Assembly (NCBI GenBank): GCA_030066595.1
Contig: JASJBI010000058.1
Location: forward strand, 1-42,178
Length of the DNA stretch: 42,178 nucleotides
Direction of reading: 5' to 3'
Source: Alphaproteobacteria bacterium
Lineage (GTDB): Bacteria > Pseudomonadota > Alphaproteobacteria > JAJFFI01
Shown here: positions 1 through 8,459 of the stretch, piece after piece
How the letters are laid out: every line of letters starts with the position of its first letter
Position numbering within the stretch: position 1 is the first letter of the stretch
Notes under the pieces: generated by a model
Told to the model about the DNA's origin: nothing
Database searches by the model: none
What the model saw: only the letters and a program-made list of their open reading frames with translations
Position numbers and translations under genes: made by a program

Positions 1-644
1 TCCTCGGCCACGACCAGGAAGGCGCCCGGTCCGCCGATCACGCAGTCCCGATAGTAGAGGTCCAGATCCGGGATGTTGTAGCGGGAGAACGGACCGCCGC
101 CGTCGTCCAGGATCGGCAGACCGTTGATGGTGACGCCCTCGGCGACCGCCTTGTCCCGCGCGAACGTCACCAGACCGCCCGCGTTGTTCGGCCCGTCGCC
201 CGAGACGTCGATCACCCGCCGCATGCCCTCGAAGCCGTTCCCGTCGAACATGGGCAGCGCATACTTGATGGCGCGCGAGATGGAGGTGTAGAGGGCGATG
301 CTCGGCGGTTTCAGGCCCAGCGCATCGGCGAAGGCGTGGGCGTCGTTCGCGGTCTTGATCAGGGTCCAGTCGACGACCCGGTTCACGTGTCCCGTGCCGG
401 CCCATTCCACATAGGCGACGGCGATCTGACCGATCTGGCCCGAACGGATGGCGCGAATCACCTCGGCATCGCGGAACGCCGCGATATAGCCCGTCCGCTG
501 AAGATGGGCCTCGGCTTCGTCGATGCTGCGCGACACGTCGACGGCGAGCACGAGCTCCAAGTCGACCGGCTGCTCGACCGCCGCCGCGGACGGCGACATC
601 ATGCCTGCGAGCAACAGCGGCAACGCCGTGAGAAATCGACCCAT
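1..644 (-). CDS. DUF1194 (VWFA-like) secreted protein, 3' end cut by window
   Basis: The reading frame starts at an ATG at 644 with a good Shine-Dalgarno (AAGGAGA about five bases upstream) and runs off the left edge, so the C-terminus is missing. The first ~22 residues form a signal peptide (MGRFLTALPLLLAGMMSPSAAA), so the product is exported. The mature part begins with LELVLAVDVSRSID, a MIDAS-like DxSxS motif of a von Willebrand A fold. It continues with VAYVEW, ISRAIKYALPMF, RRVIDVSGDGPNN and GLPILDD, which together are the pattern of the DUF1194 family. The metal-site residues look intact. The family has no settled function; a periplasmic adhesion or protein-interaction role is only inferred from the fold. 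It is divergent from the sigma factor operon. Confidence 0.85.
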   Translation of the reverse strand, partial: MGRFLTALPLLLAGMMSPSAAAVEQPVDLELVLAVDVSRSIDEAEAHLQRTGYIAAFRDAEVIRAIRSGQIGQIAVAYVEWAGTGHVNRVVDWTLIKTANDAHAFADALGLKPPSIALYTSISRAIKYALPMFDGNGFEGMRRVIDVSGDGPNNAGGLVTFARDKAVAEGVTINGLPILDDGGGPFSRYNIPDLDLYYRDCVIGGPGAFLVVAE

Positions 645-888
645 CCGGTCTCCTTGACCTGGAGGCCCCGGCAGGATGACACCGAGTCCCGTCTCCGTCC
701 AGCCGCGCCTGACGGCTCCGGGCCGCGGAGCCTGCAGACATGAAACAACGGTATACGGACTACGTACCAGCCCCGCGTCCTGGATGCAGATCAATTTAAG
801 TTGACTGGGCGTCGCGGCGATTTGGTGGATAGTTGCTGGCTTGTCCCTAGGAATTTCGCAGGGTGCCGCCCCGTTTGGCGGACGCCAT

Positions 889-1467
889 ATGCCGACACCC
901 GATGCTGCAGGCGACACGCTCAGCGAGCCGCCCCCCCTCGCCAACCTGCTGACGGCCACGGCCGCGGGCGACCGACGCGCCTTCACCATGCTCTACGCGC
1001 AGAGCAGCGGGCAGCTCTTCGCCGTCATCCTTCGAATCCTGAAACAGCGGAGCTGGGCCGAGGAGGTCCTGCAGGAGGCCTATATCGGGATCTGGAGCCA
1101 CGCCGGCAGCTACGCGCCGGACAAGGGCTCGGCCATGGCCTGGATGATCGCGATCGCGCGCAACCGGGCGATCGACGTCTACCGCCGCGAGCGGGCCCGC
1201 CGCGCACTGGACGATCCCGCGGACCCGGCCGACGCCGTCGCCCCGGATCCCAGCCCCTCGGACTTCGCCGAGGCGGACGACACCGCGCGCGCCCTGCGCC
1301 GCTGTCTGGAGGAGCTCGAGGACAAGCAGCGCGAGAGCATCCTGCTGGCTTATCGCGACGGCTATACTCATCAGGAGATCGCAGACCGCCTGGAGAGCCC
1401 GATCGGCACGGTCAAGAGCTGGATCCGGCGCGGGCAGCTGCGCTTGAAGACGTGTCTGGAACGATGA
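889..1467 (+). CDS. ECF-type RNA polymerase sigma factor
   Basis: A sigma-70 family protein of 192 residues from the ATG at 889. An in-frame TTG at 841 would add 16 residues that do not look like family sequence, so I prefer the ATG although its ribosome site is weak. Region 2 is visible in the N-terminal half (AFTMLYAQSSGQLFAVILRILK, then WAEEVLQEAYIGIW and SAMAWMIAIARNRAIDVYRR). Region 4 lies in the C-terminal third (LEDKQRESILLAYRDGYTHQEIADRL and GTVKSWIRRGQLRL, the helix-turn-helix that reads the -35 element). The stop overlaps the start of the anti-sigma gene by four bases (ATGA), so the two are translationally coupled. This is the SigK-like ECF class with an RskA-type partner. The inducing signal cannot be read from the sequence. 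Confidence 0.9.
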   Translation: MPTPDAAGDTLSEPPPLANLLTATAAGDRRAFTMLYAQSSGQLFAVILRILKQRSWAEEVLQEAYIGIWSHAGSYAPDKGSAMAWMIAIARNRAIDVYRRERARRALDDPADPADAVAPDPSPSDFAEADDTARALRRCLEELEDKQRESILLAYRDGYTHQEIADRLESPIGTVKSWIRRGQLRLKTCLER

Positions 1468-2174
1468 CGGACGAGCTGGATCAGTTGGAGGCCCTCGCGG
1501 CCGATTATGTCCTCGGCACACTGGACGAGTCCGAGCGCCGGCGGGTGCGCTCCCGGCTGTCGCGGGACCCGGAGCTCGCTCGGCTGGTTCAGGAGTGGAC
1601 GCTTCGGCTCTCGCCGGTGGCCGAGGCGCTGCCGCCGGTCGAGCCGCCGCCCCATGTCTGGCAGCGCATCGAGGCGGCCCTGGACGAGACGCGGCCGGCG
1701 GCGCGGCGGGAGAGCCTGTTCGAGCGCCTCGGCTTCTGGCGCTGGTGCACCGCCGGCGCCGCCGCGGCGGCGGCCGTGCTCGCCCTTTACGTGGCGCTGG
1801 GGCCGCTGCCGACGGACGCGCCGGCGCCGCCGCGCTACGTCGCCACGCTGAGCCAGGACCCGGCCGCCCCGGCCTGGCTGGCGACCGTCGATCTCGAGGC
1901 CCGGCAGGTCCTGGTCCGGCCGGTCGGCCAGGTCGCCGGGCACGACGGGGCGTTCGAACTTTGGCTCATTGCTGGCGCGGAGTCGCCGCCACGGTCCCTC
2001 GGGCTGTTGCCGCCGTCGCAAGAGGTGGCGCTGCCGATTTCGGCGGAGCTGGCCGGCGCGATCTCGCCGGCCGCGGCCCTGGCCGTCAGCCTGGAACCCG
2101 TGGGCGGCTCGCCGACCGGCCTGCCGACCGGGCCCGTGGTCTATCAGGCGCCCCTCATCGGCTTGGATCGTTAG
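1464..2174 (+). CDS. Membrane anti-sigma factor, RskA-like
   Basis: A 236-residue protein that overlaps the end of the ECF sigma gene and should bind and hold that sigma factor at the membrane. The N-terminal ~75 residues (LDQLEALAADYVLGTLDESERRRV) are the typical helical anti-sigma domain and lack the HxxxCxxC zinc motif, so a direct redox switch through zinc is not expected. One transmembrane helix follows at about residues 93-113 (WCTAGAAAAAAVLALYVALG). The C-terminal ~120 residues (VATLSQDPAAPAWLATVD, FELWLIAGAESPPRSLGLL, SLEPVGGSPTGLPTGPVVY) match the extracytoplasmic RskA C-terminal domain. Release of the sigma factor probably needs regulated proteolysis, as in SigK/RskA; that is inferred from the family. 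Its last four bases overlap the convergent LCAT-family gene. Confidence 0.87.
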   Translation: MTDELDQLEALAADYVLGTLDESERRRVRSRLSRDPELARLVQEWTLRLSPVAEALPPVEPPPHVWQRIEAALDETRPAARRESLFERLGFWRWCTAGAAAAAAVLALYVALGPLPTDAPAPPRYVATLSQDPAAPAWLATVDLEARQVLVRPVGQVAGHDGAFELWLIAGAESPPRSLGLLPPSQEVALPISAELAGAISPAAALAVSLEPVGGSPTGLPTGPVVYQAPLIGLDR

Positions 2175-3595
2175 CCGCGCGGCTGCGCGAGCAACAAGTA
2201 GAGGATGTTGTTGATGGTCACCGGGTGGTGGGTGATGCCCATGTGATCGCCTGGGACGAACATCACGCTGTCCCACTTGATCGGGGTATGCACGCGCGGG
2301 ACCCAGTCGGCGCCGACCCGCTCGTCGAGCAGGGCGCTCGTACGCAGAACCGTCCCGTCGCCGGGCGCGCGCTGCTCGTAGCGGAGCCGCCGCTCGCCGG
2401 GCGTGGCCGCGGCGAGCAGCGGCGTCAGCACCGAGTCGCCGGCGAAGAGATGCATGCGCAGATGCCGCGGCTGCCTGGGAGGAAGTGTGTCGAGCGCGCG
2501 ATGCAATGACCGGGCAGCCGCGAGGCACTTGCTCAGATGATCGAGAGCGATGTCGCGGCGTTCGGCCGCAGTGGCGGCTTCGGGAATCAGCATCGCTAAA
2601 TCGTCGTCGCGATCCGGCGCGGCGAGCCCCCAACCCATGCGACGCCACAAGTCTGGGTCCAGGAGGTCGGGCGCGTCCTCCTCGCCGACGATCCGGAGCG
2701 GCCGGTGGCGGGACCGGGGCAGCAGCTGATAGATCGACGGCATCGAGCCGAGCAGGGTCGCCGGGTAGGCGGGATGGACGGGGTTTCGGCCAAGGCCGGA
2801 GACGAGGCGCCCGAGGGCGAACAGAGAGCCGGCGTTCGGCGTTCCGACGATTATGACATTCTCGACGAACTGGGCCCCTTCCCAGGTGGGCCGCGGCGAC
2901 TCGTCATAGGGCAGCAACTGACCGCCATACTGCAGGTAATAGCGGAGCAGAAGGCCGCCCATCGAGTGGGCCACGACGTCGAAGCGGATCCGCCTGTCGC
3001 TGCCGCGCTGCGCTTGCAGGAAACGGGTCGTCTGGCGGATGAAGCGGTGGAAGCGGATGGCGCTCTCGTCAAGGCTGCGTCGCCAGTCGTAGTCGAACTC
3101 GAACGCCGTCGCCGAACCCTCGCCCTGATAGGCGGGCATGTCGCGCCTTCGCCCGATCGTGGCGTCGGCATAGCCGGAGACGCCCATCGCCCCCAGGACG
3201 TTGCCATAAATACGCTTTCGGATCGGGATGCCGGCGAACTTGCCCTTGACTTCGGCGAGCGAGCCGGCGGTCTGGCTGGTGCTGTGCAGCTGGTCCAGTG
3301 GCACCCCCATCTTCACCGGCAGGCCGATGACCCGGAAGTCCTCGGGCGTCGCCGGATTGATGGGATCCGTGCGGAAATCGCCCCAGATCTGCCGCGAGGC
3401 GAGCGCCCCGACGAGCCGGGAGCCCATAATCCCCGGGATCACGATGACTGGGTTGCGGGTGGTCAGATCCTGCCGCACAGCATGGCGGTAGATGCTGGCG
3501 ATGTCCGCGCGCTCGGGCTCGGCCTCATGCCGCCCCGTGTTCGGCGTAAGCATCGCCTCGAACCATGCCCGCGAGAGTATGCGCCGCCCTACCAT
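2171..3595 (-). CDS. LCAT-family alpha/beta hydrolase (lipase/acyltransferase-like)
   Basis: A 474-residue protein with an alpha/beta hydrolase fold. VIVIPGIMGSRL near residues 49-60 is the oxyanion-hole segment typical of lecithin:cholesterol acyltransferase-like proteins. VVAHSMGGLLLRYYL carries the nucleophile serine in an AHSMGG elbow. FAGDSVLTP and VPGDHMGIT near the C-terminus are good candidates for the catalytic Asp and His. The substrate is probably a lipid ester, but that is not shown by the sequence. I see no clear signal peptide, so location is uncertain. A shorter start at the Met at residue 15 is possible. The gene is convergent with the anti-sigma gene, sharing four bases at the stops, and divergent from the HAMP/phosphatase gene. 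Confidence 0.83.
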   Translation of the reverse strand: MVGRRILSRAWFEAMLTPNTGRHEAEPERADIASIYRHAVRQDLTTRNPVIVIPGIMGSRLVGALASRQIWGDFRTDPINPATPEDFRVIGLPVKMGVPLDQLHSTSQTAGSLAEVKGKFAGIPIRKRIYGNVLGAMGVSGYADATIGRRRDMPAYQGEGSATAFEFDYDWRRSLDESAIRFHRFIRQTTRFLQAQRGSDRRIRFDVVAHSMGGLLLRYYLQYGGQLLPYDESPRPTWEGAQFVENVIIVGTPNAGSLFALGRLVSGLGRNPVHPAYPATLLGSMPSIYQLLPRSRHRPLRIVGEEDAPDLLDPDLWRRMGWGLAAPDRDDDLAMLIPEAATAAERRDIALDHLSKCLAAARSLHRALDTLPPRQPRHLRMHLFAGDSVLTPLLAAATPGERRLRYEQRAPGDGTVLRTSALLDERVGADWVPRVHTPIKWDSVMFVPGDHMGITHHPVTINNILYLLLAQPRG

Positions 3596-3717
3596 GTCTG
3601 ATCCCGCCGCTCCGTCCCACGCAGTCGCATGGACAGGATTCGCTTTTCAGCTCATGGCGTTGACACTACCTTGCCGACTCTTGCGCGTACACAGGGTTGG
3701 GGGAAACCGGACTTCCA

Positions 3718-5787
3718 ATGGCGCGCCCACGCTCGCTGCAACGCAGTCTTGTCGTCAATCTCTGTGTGAACGTCGTTCTGCTGGGCGCCTTCATGCTTGG
3801 GATTGCGCTGTGGACGCAAGAGATCATCGTCAAGCGCGCCACGTCCCGGATTATTCGGGATGTCCAGAACCGAGCCGTGGCGGGTCTCGCCAGCTTCGAT
3901 CGCGGCATGGTCCGGGTCCTTGAACTGACCGAATCCTGGCTGGAGGACCGTTGGTCCGGCGAATGGACGGAGACGGAATTCGAGCAGACTCTCGTGCCGT
4001 TGCTGGGCGCGATCCCCTATCTCTCGTCCGTCATGGTCGCAGATCCATCGGGCAATCTGTATGTCCTCACACAAAGGCCGGGCGAATGGCGCACGATGCT
4101 GTTCCGGCCCAATGAATGGGGCCGTCAGGTGCGCACGCGCCAATGGTCCGAGACCCAACGAACGCCAAGGCAAGGTTGGGTCGAGAGCGCCTATTCCGTC
4201 TTCACCTCTCCCTGGTTCACCTTCGCCAGGGGCATCCAGGACAAGGCGGGTCGGCGCGTGCCTATGAAAGCTCGCCTTCACGTCAGCGACCCGCGTGCAG
4301 TGACTGCAACGGGAGTGCGGGGCCGCATTGTGAGCGTGGCGGTGACGCGCCACGGCGGAGACTTCGTCGTCATGGCGTTTCAGGCAAACCTCGAAACTGC
4401 GACCGAATTGGCACGCAGCCTGAGACGGCTCGACGGCGGCCGCGACGCCATCCTCTACGGCAGCCCGAACCGGAAAGAGAACCTGATTTTCCTGGCGGTT
4501 CCCAACCATCCCGGGGCCCCGACGATCGAGGACGCCAAACGCCATCTGCTGCGTCCTCCGTCCGAGCTGGGCGGGCCGGTCAGCGATCTGGTCGACTACC
4601 TCTTCGAGCAGAAGGAATACATCCTGGGCGAGCCGGCTCGCTTTTCGAGCGGCGGTGAACCGTGGTGGGGCATAATCGCCGAGTTGCCTCCGTTTGCGGA
4701 TGCCGTCGAATCGATGACGCACCCGCGGTGGCTGGTCGTTGCCAGGTCGGAGGCCGAGCTCCTGGCCACTATCCCGAACGTGATCCCATGGATCATTGCC
4801 GTCACGCTGGTGATCGTGACACTGGCGATCTGGCGCGCCGCCCGCCTGGCAACCACCATCAGCCGGCCGATCGAGGAGCTTGTGGACGAAAGCCGACGCA
4901 TGCAACGGCTTGATTTCGAGCAGGAGAGGAAATTCGAGACCGATATCGTGGAGCTCGGCATCCTCGGGACAGCCATGGATTCCATGCGGCGGGCGCTCTG
5001 GTCCTACGCCTCGGTCAGCGAAGAGGAGCGGATGGCCGACGCGATCATGCGCGCAACCCTGCCGATATCGTTTCCGCAGCCGTCGGGTTTCCAGATCGAA
5101 GCCCTGCGCCGGCCGGCGGCAGAACCCTGCGGCGCCGTCTTTGACGTGATCCAAGCGGCCCGATCCGGCCCATCGACCGGGCGGCGCAAGACCGCACGAA
5201 GCCAGGGCGGCGTCGATTGTCTCATGCTCGACCCGCAGGGGGCGGGTCTGGAGGCGGCGATGTTGAGCGCGCAACTGCGCGCAGTATTCCGCGCGGCGGT
5301 CCATGCCGAGGTGGAGCTCGGGGAGATCGCCCGCGCCATGGACGTGCTCCTCCGCGAGGACCTGCGCAACGCCGGATCGGTGCGCGCCTGGTTCGGAGAC
5401 CTCAACGTCGATCGCGCGACCCTGTCCAGTATCTCCGCTGGGTTCGAGACGCCCCTGCACTACCGCGCCCATGGGCGCCGCTTCGCCGCCGCAAGCGACG
5501 CTGGCTCGTCTTTAGGCGGGCCGGAAAAGGGGCCGCCCCTGCGTACGGCAACAGTGAAGCTGTCGGCGGGCGACATTTTCGTGGTCGCCTCAATTGGCGT
5601 CATCGACGCCCTCAACACCGAACGCGAACGGTTCGGCAGCGCGCGGATCGAAACGGTCATCGCCGAGCACGCCTCGGCCCCCGCCGCCGAGATCCTCGCG
5701 CACCTGGAGACCACCCTCGAGACCTTCTGCGAGGGCGCTCAAGCCATGGCCGACCAGACGGTCCTGCTGATCAAGCGCGAGGGCTAA
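3718..5787 (+). CDS. HAMP-domain protein with degenerate SpoIIE/RsbU-type phosphatase domain
   Basis: A 689-residue membrane signalling protein, counted from the ATG at 3718; a TTG at 3697 would add seven residues. It has a first transmembrane helix at ~12-30 (SLVVNLCVNVVLLGAFMLGI) and a ~320-residue extracytoplasmic, probably Cache-like sensor. A second helix follows at ~356-376 (VIPWIIAVTLVIVTLAIW), then a HAMP linker containing ISRPIEELVDESRRM, and a C-terminal PP2C-like domain from ~455. The SpoIIE-family motifs can be aligned but are altered. GGDxxD reads CGAVFD (Ala473 for Asp), the DxxGxG motif is kept (D505), TDG reads SIG (Ile626 for Asp), and DDxT reads ADQT (Ala678 for the first Asp). 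Three of four metal-ligand aspartates are therefore missing, and I infer a binding or scaffold role rather than catalysis. No STAS or anti-sigma kinase partner is adjacent. Confidence 0.82.
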   Translation: MARPRSLQRSLVVNLCVNVVLLGAFMLGIALWTQEIIVKRATSRIIRDVQNRAVAGLASFDRGMVRVLELTESWLEDRWSGEWTETEFEQTLVPLLGAIPYLSSVMVADPSGNLYVLTQRPGEWRTMLFRPNEWGRQVRTRQWSETQRTPRQGWVESAYSVFTSPWFTFARGIQDKAGRRVPMKARLHVSDPRAVTATGVRGRIVSVAVTRHGGDFVVMAFQANLETATELARSLRRLDGGRDAILYGSPNRKENLIFLAVPNHPGAPTIEDAKRHLLRPPSELGGPVSDLVDYLFEQKEYILGEPARFSSGGEPWWGIIAELPPFADAVESMTHPRWLVVARSEAELLATIPNVIPWIIAVTLVIVTLAIWRAARLATTISRPIEELVDESRRMQRLDFEQERKFETDIVELGILGTAMDSMRRALWSYASVSEEERMADAIMRATLPISFPQPSGFQIEALRRPAAEPCGAVFDVIQAARSGPSTGRRKTARSQGGVDCLMLDPQGAGLEAAMLSAQLRAVFRAAVHAEVELGEIARAMDVLLREDLRNAGSVRAWFGDLNVDRATLSSISAGFETPLHYRAHGRRFAAASDAGSSLGGPEKGPPLRTATVKLSAGDIFVVASIGVIDALNTERERFGSARIETVIAEHASAPAAEILAHLETTLETFCEGAQAMADQTVLLIKREG

Positions 5788-5788
5788 T

Positions 5789-5805
5789 CCGCCGCGCTGC
5801 GGCGG
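5789..5805 (+). terminator. Possible stem-loop after the HAMP/phosphatase gene
   Basis: A perfect 7-bp inverted repeat (CCGCCGC, 3-base loop, GCGGCGG) lies directly after the stop codon at 5787. It has no run of T after it, so it may only stabilise or weakly terminate the transcript. Confidence 0.3.
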
Positions 5806-5882
5806 GCCGTCGCCTCCGACGTCAAGAGACCATCAAGACCGCGCAGTCGCCGCATTGGACGAGACGGTCGCCCACCATGGTC

Positions 5883-7037
5883 TCATTGGCGCGCGGTCCC
5901 CGAGACCATCGCCGCCTTCTTCAACTCCGCAGGTCCGGATCTGATCCGGACGATATCGACGGGGATTATGTCGAGTTCCAGGACGACGGGCTCGCCGATA
6001 TCCGCCGCAAGGATTCCCTGGAACTTGTCCATGCGGTCCTGGACGTTCGACATGGCAGCATTCGGCACAAACCCATCCATGGAAACATGAACCACGCCGT
6101 TTCGGTAGTCGACGTGAATGGCCTCGATCCTGCCTCTGCCGGAAATCAAGTCCGGTCGAGTCGCGGCCAGCTTCACTGACAGTCGGAGCACTCTGTTTTT
6201 CACGTACATCTCACGAAGAGCCTCATCGAGCGGCTCGAATATCAGGAACGAGAATCCTGCGAACAGGATCAGGGCAACCAGCGCCTTCTTCCAGGCCCCG
6301 TAGCGCTGGAACAGGAAGACCAGCATCGCGACGGCGACGATTCCGACGAGGTTGGTCAAGAACAGAACGAACGAACCGGTCGCGATGTCGGTCCCGCCGC
6401 CGAACAGCCCGAACTCGCCCAACGAGATGCCAGTGGCCGACGTGGCCTTTTCGCCGAGCGCCAAACCGATCCCCGTGACGGCCAGCGGGGGCACCAGGGC
6501 GACGGCGATGGCGACCCCCGCGATCGAGTTGGCGATGCTCCGGCGCGTGTGAACGAAGGCCGCGGCGCCGCCCGCCGCGAGCGCGACGCCCAGGTCCAGC
6601 AGTGTCGGCGACGTCCGCGCCAGGATTTCCGAGCCCGCGACCCGCATGCCGATAATCCACATGCTGAGATATGCGATCGCAACCACGAGAACCGTCCCGG
6701 CGGCCACGGTCACGAGCGACATACTGATCAGCCGACGGTCGAAGGCCACCAGCCCATAAGACAGGCCCATGATGGGCGACATCAACGGCGCGATGATCAT
6801 CGCGCCGATGATCGCCGGCGCGCTGTTCGCGATGAGACCGAACGTGGCAATCGCGGCCGCAATTGCGAGCATGAAGAAGAACGCGAATGCCGGAACGCTG
6901 GCACTTACCATCTGCTGCGACAGATCCTCGGCCGGGACCGGCTGCTCGGTATAGGGCGCCCAGCCGCCCGTCAGGCCGCGCCATGCGCGCCTGAGAACCG
7001 CTGCCGTCCGAATGGTTGACCTGCGAACTCGGCTCAT
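5883..7037 (-). CDS. DUF389 family integral membrane protein
   Basis: A 384-residue protein with a strong Shine-Dalgarno (GAGGAGG) before the ATG at 7037. The core is hydrophobic, with about six to seven transmembrane helices between residues ~48 and ~275. It contains NSAPAIIGAMIIAPLMSPIMG, the signature of DUF389 (TIGR00341-like) proteins, and later AVALVPPLAVTGIGLALG. The C-terminal ~110 residues (AATRPDLISGRGRIEAIHVDY, VVLELDIIPVDIVRIRS) form a soluble tail. The biochemical function of the family is unsettled. The gene stands alone between the HAMP/phosphatase gene (convergent) and a non-coding stretch, so context gives no further clue. Confidence 0.88.
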   Translation of the reverse strand: MSRVRRSTIRTAAVLRRAWRGLTGGWAPYTEQPVPAEDLSQQMVSASVPAFAFFFMLAIAAAIATFGLIANSAPAIIGAMIIAPLMSPIMGLSYGLVAFDRRLISMSLVTVAAGTVLVVAIAYLSMWIIGMRVAGSEILARTSPTLLDLGVALAAGGAAAFVHTRRSIANSIAGVAIAVALVPPLAVTGIGLALGEKATSATGISLGEFGLFGGGTDIATGSFVLFLTNLVGIVAVAMLVFLFQRYGAWKKALVALILFAGFSFLIFEPLDEALREMYVKNRVLRLSVKLAATRPDLISGRGRIEAIHVDYRNGVVHVSMDGFVPNAAMSNVQDRMDKFQGILAADIGEPVVLELDIIPVDIVRIRSGPAELKKAAMVSGTARQ

Positions 7038-7298
7038 TTCGTCTTCCTCCTCGAAAGGTCCGCTGCTCGGAAATCATAGTTGCATGATCTTTGTGCGGAC
7101 CTAGCTCGGCAACTGGCCATAATGCGAGGGACGGCACTGGCAGATGTGCGGGCGCGATCGGAGCGCAGCCAAGAGCCCGGGCTCTCTATGATCCGGTCCT
7201 GCTCCGCCGGGCCGTCTCGCCTGGCATCGGCCTGGTCTTGGCCGAGGATCGAGGGAAGACGCGCTGGCGTTAACACTCGGATTGACGGTTGGGCGCGA
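7038..7298. other. Non-coding stretch, nothing recognised
   Basis: This is the left part of the ~470-base interval between the DUF389 gene and the LytM lipoprotein gene. The open frames on both strands have no recognisable family features. It holds the upstream region of the DUF389 gene, but I cannot define a promoter there with confidence. Confidence 0.5.
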
Positions 7299-7406
7299 TC
7301 ACTCCTGCCGCTCGCGATCATGGGCGATTTTCGCCCCGCAGCGGCGGCAGTACTGCGCATCCGGCTGGTGTATCTAAAGACCACACCTAGGACACTCGAA
7401 CGCGAC
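7299..7406 (-). pseudogene. Remnant of a small double-CxxC zinc-ribbon protein
   Basis: Read on the minus strand and ending at the TGA at 7299-7301, one frame gives FECPRCGL, a TAG stop at 7374-7376, then IHQPDAQYCRRCGAKIAHDR. The two CxxCG knuckles, 14 codons apart including the stop and both in the same frame, make a textbook zinc ribbon like the many small alphaproteobacterial proteins of this kind. The in-frame TAG between the knuckles and another TAG at 7407-7409 just upstream mean it cannot be made as one protein from this frame, so I call it a decayed gene. It could be a chance pattern, but the paired knuckles with trailing glycines argue against that. Confidence 0.45.
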
Positions 7407-7504
7407 CTACGGCGTCTCTAAGACAGCTCGGCGAGACGGTCGGGACCATTCAAGAGAGCCTATCTGGCCCGCACTCGGCCAGGGCAGCCCAAAACGACGC
7501 GGTC

Positions 7505-8401
7505 CTACCGCGCGGCGGACATCTGCGCCGGCAGGGCCGCCAGGAGCGGTTCCGGGTTGATCGCGCGGGTTCCCTTGCGGATCTCGAAATGCAGCTGCGG
7601 CCGGTCGACGATGCCGCTGCTGCCGACCCGGGCGATCAGCTGGCCGCGTCGCACCCGCTGGCCCCGCTTGACCAAGAGCTTCTGGCTGTGGGCGTAGGCG
7701 GTCATCCAACCGCCGTTATGCTTGATCAGCAGCAGGTTGCCGAAGCCGCGCAGCTCGTTGCCGGCGTAGACCACGGTGCCGCTTTCGGCGGCCAGGATCG
7801 GCGTGCCGCGGGGGGCCGCGATGTTGATGCCGTCATTGTGCTGGCCCCCCTGCTTGGCGCCGTAGCGCGAGATCACCCGTCCCTGGACCGGCCACTGGAA
7901 GCCGCCGCCGCGAAACGCGCTGGCCGTGGCGCCCTCGCCGTCACGGCCCTGGTCTCTCGCGACCGGACGGTTCGCTCGGCCGGCCTCGCCGCGGCCGCCG
8001 GGCAGCCGCAATCGCTGCCCGACCCGGATCGTATAGGGCGGCTGGATCTCGTTTTTGCGAATCAGTTCGCTCTGCTGGATGCCGTAGCGTCGCGCGATCT
8101 GGTAGACCGTGTCGCCCCGCTCCACCTCGTGATAGCGGGCGCGCGGCAGCACCAGAGTCTGGCCGACGTTGATGACGAAGGGCGGGGACAGCGCATTGAC
8201 GGCAATGATGTCGCGGACCGGCAGGCCGTAGCGGCGCGCGATGCCATAGACCGTGTCGCCGGACTGCACCTTGACCGTCGCCGGAACCGGAGCAACCCGC
8301 GCCCTGTCCGGCTGACCGCGCCATTCGGCGCAGCCCGCCAGCCAGAGCACCAGTCCGATCAACAGCAGTCCGGCGGGATGCCGGCGGTGGTGATGCGTCA
8401 T
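7505..8401 (-). CDS. LysM/M23 (LytM-like) lipoprotein, NlpD/DipM-type
   Basis: A 298-residue lipoprotein with signal peptide and lipobox LAGC (Cys24). Two LysM peptidoglycan-binding repeats follow (VKVQSGDTVYGIARRYGL at ~44-90 and HEVERGDTVYQIARRYGI at ~90-135), then a basic linker. The C-terminal M23/LytM domain runs from ~170 to 290. The zinc site is degenerate: the usual HxGxD pattern reads HNDGIN, and the HLH pair reads QLH. That fits a LytM factor that activates amidases at the division site rather than a peptidase. The gene is downstream of surE in the conserved surE - (pcm) - nlpD neighbourhood, but the usual pcm methyltransferase gene is not between them. Confidence 0.85.
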   Translation of the reverse strand: MTHHHRRHPAGLLLIGLVLWLAGCAEWRGQPDRARVAPVPATVKVQSGDTVYGIARRYGLPVRDIIAVNALSPPFVINVGQTLVLPRARYHEVERGDTVYQIARRYGIQQSELIRKNEIQPPYTIRVGQRLRLPGGRGEAGRANRPVARDQGRDGEGATASAFRGGGFQWPVQGRVISRYGAKQGGQHNDGINIAAPRGTPILAAESGTVVYAGNELRGFGNLLLIKHNGGWMTAYAHSQKLLVKRGQRVRRGQLIARVGSSGIVDRPQLHFEIRKGTRAINPEPLLAALPAQMSAAR

Positions 8402-8459
8402 GCCCTGCCCGATCAGGTCGTACCTACGAACATCAACAGCGTTTCGGGCCTCGTCCTTC

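Noticed and set aside
745..888. Possible ECF-type promoter (GAAAC...CGTA) before the sigma gene
   Set aside because: Spacing and bases do not match a known ECF promoter well enough to claim autoregulation.
801..2174. A long plus-strand frame running through the sigma factor into the anti-sigma gene
   Set aside because: Only the part from the ATG at 1464 is family-like; the upstream part is Arg/Pro-rich and lies across the sigma factor in another frame.
7080..7421. 113-codon plus-strand frame in the gap left of the LytM gene
   Set aside because: No domain or signal features; it lies antisense to the zinc-ribbon remnant, which explains the sequence better.
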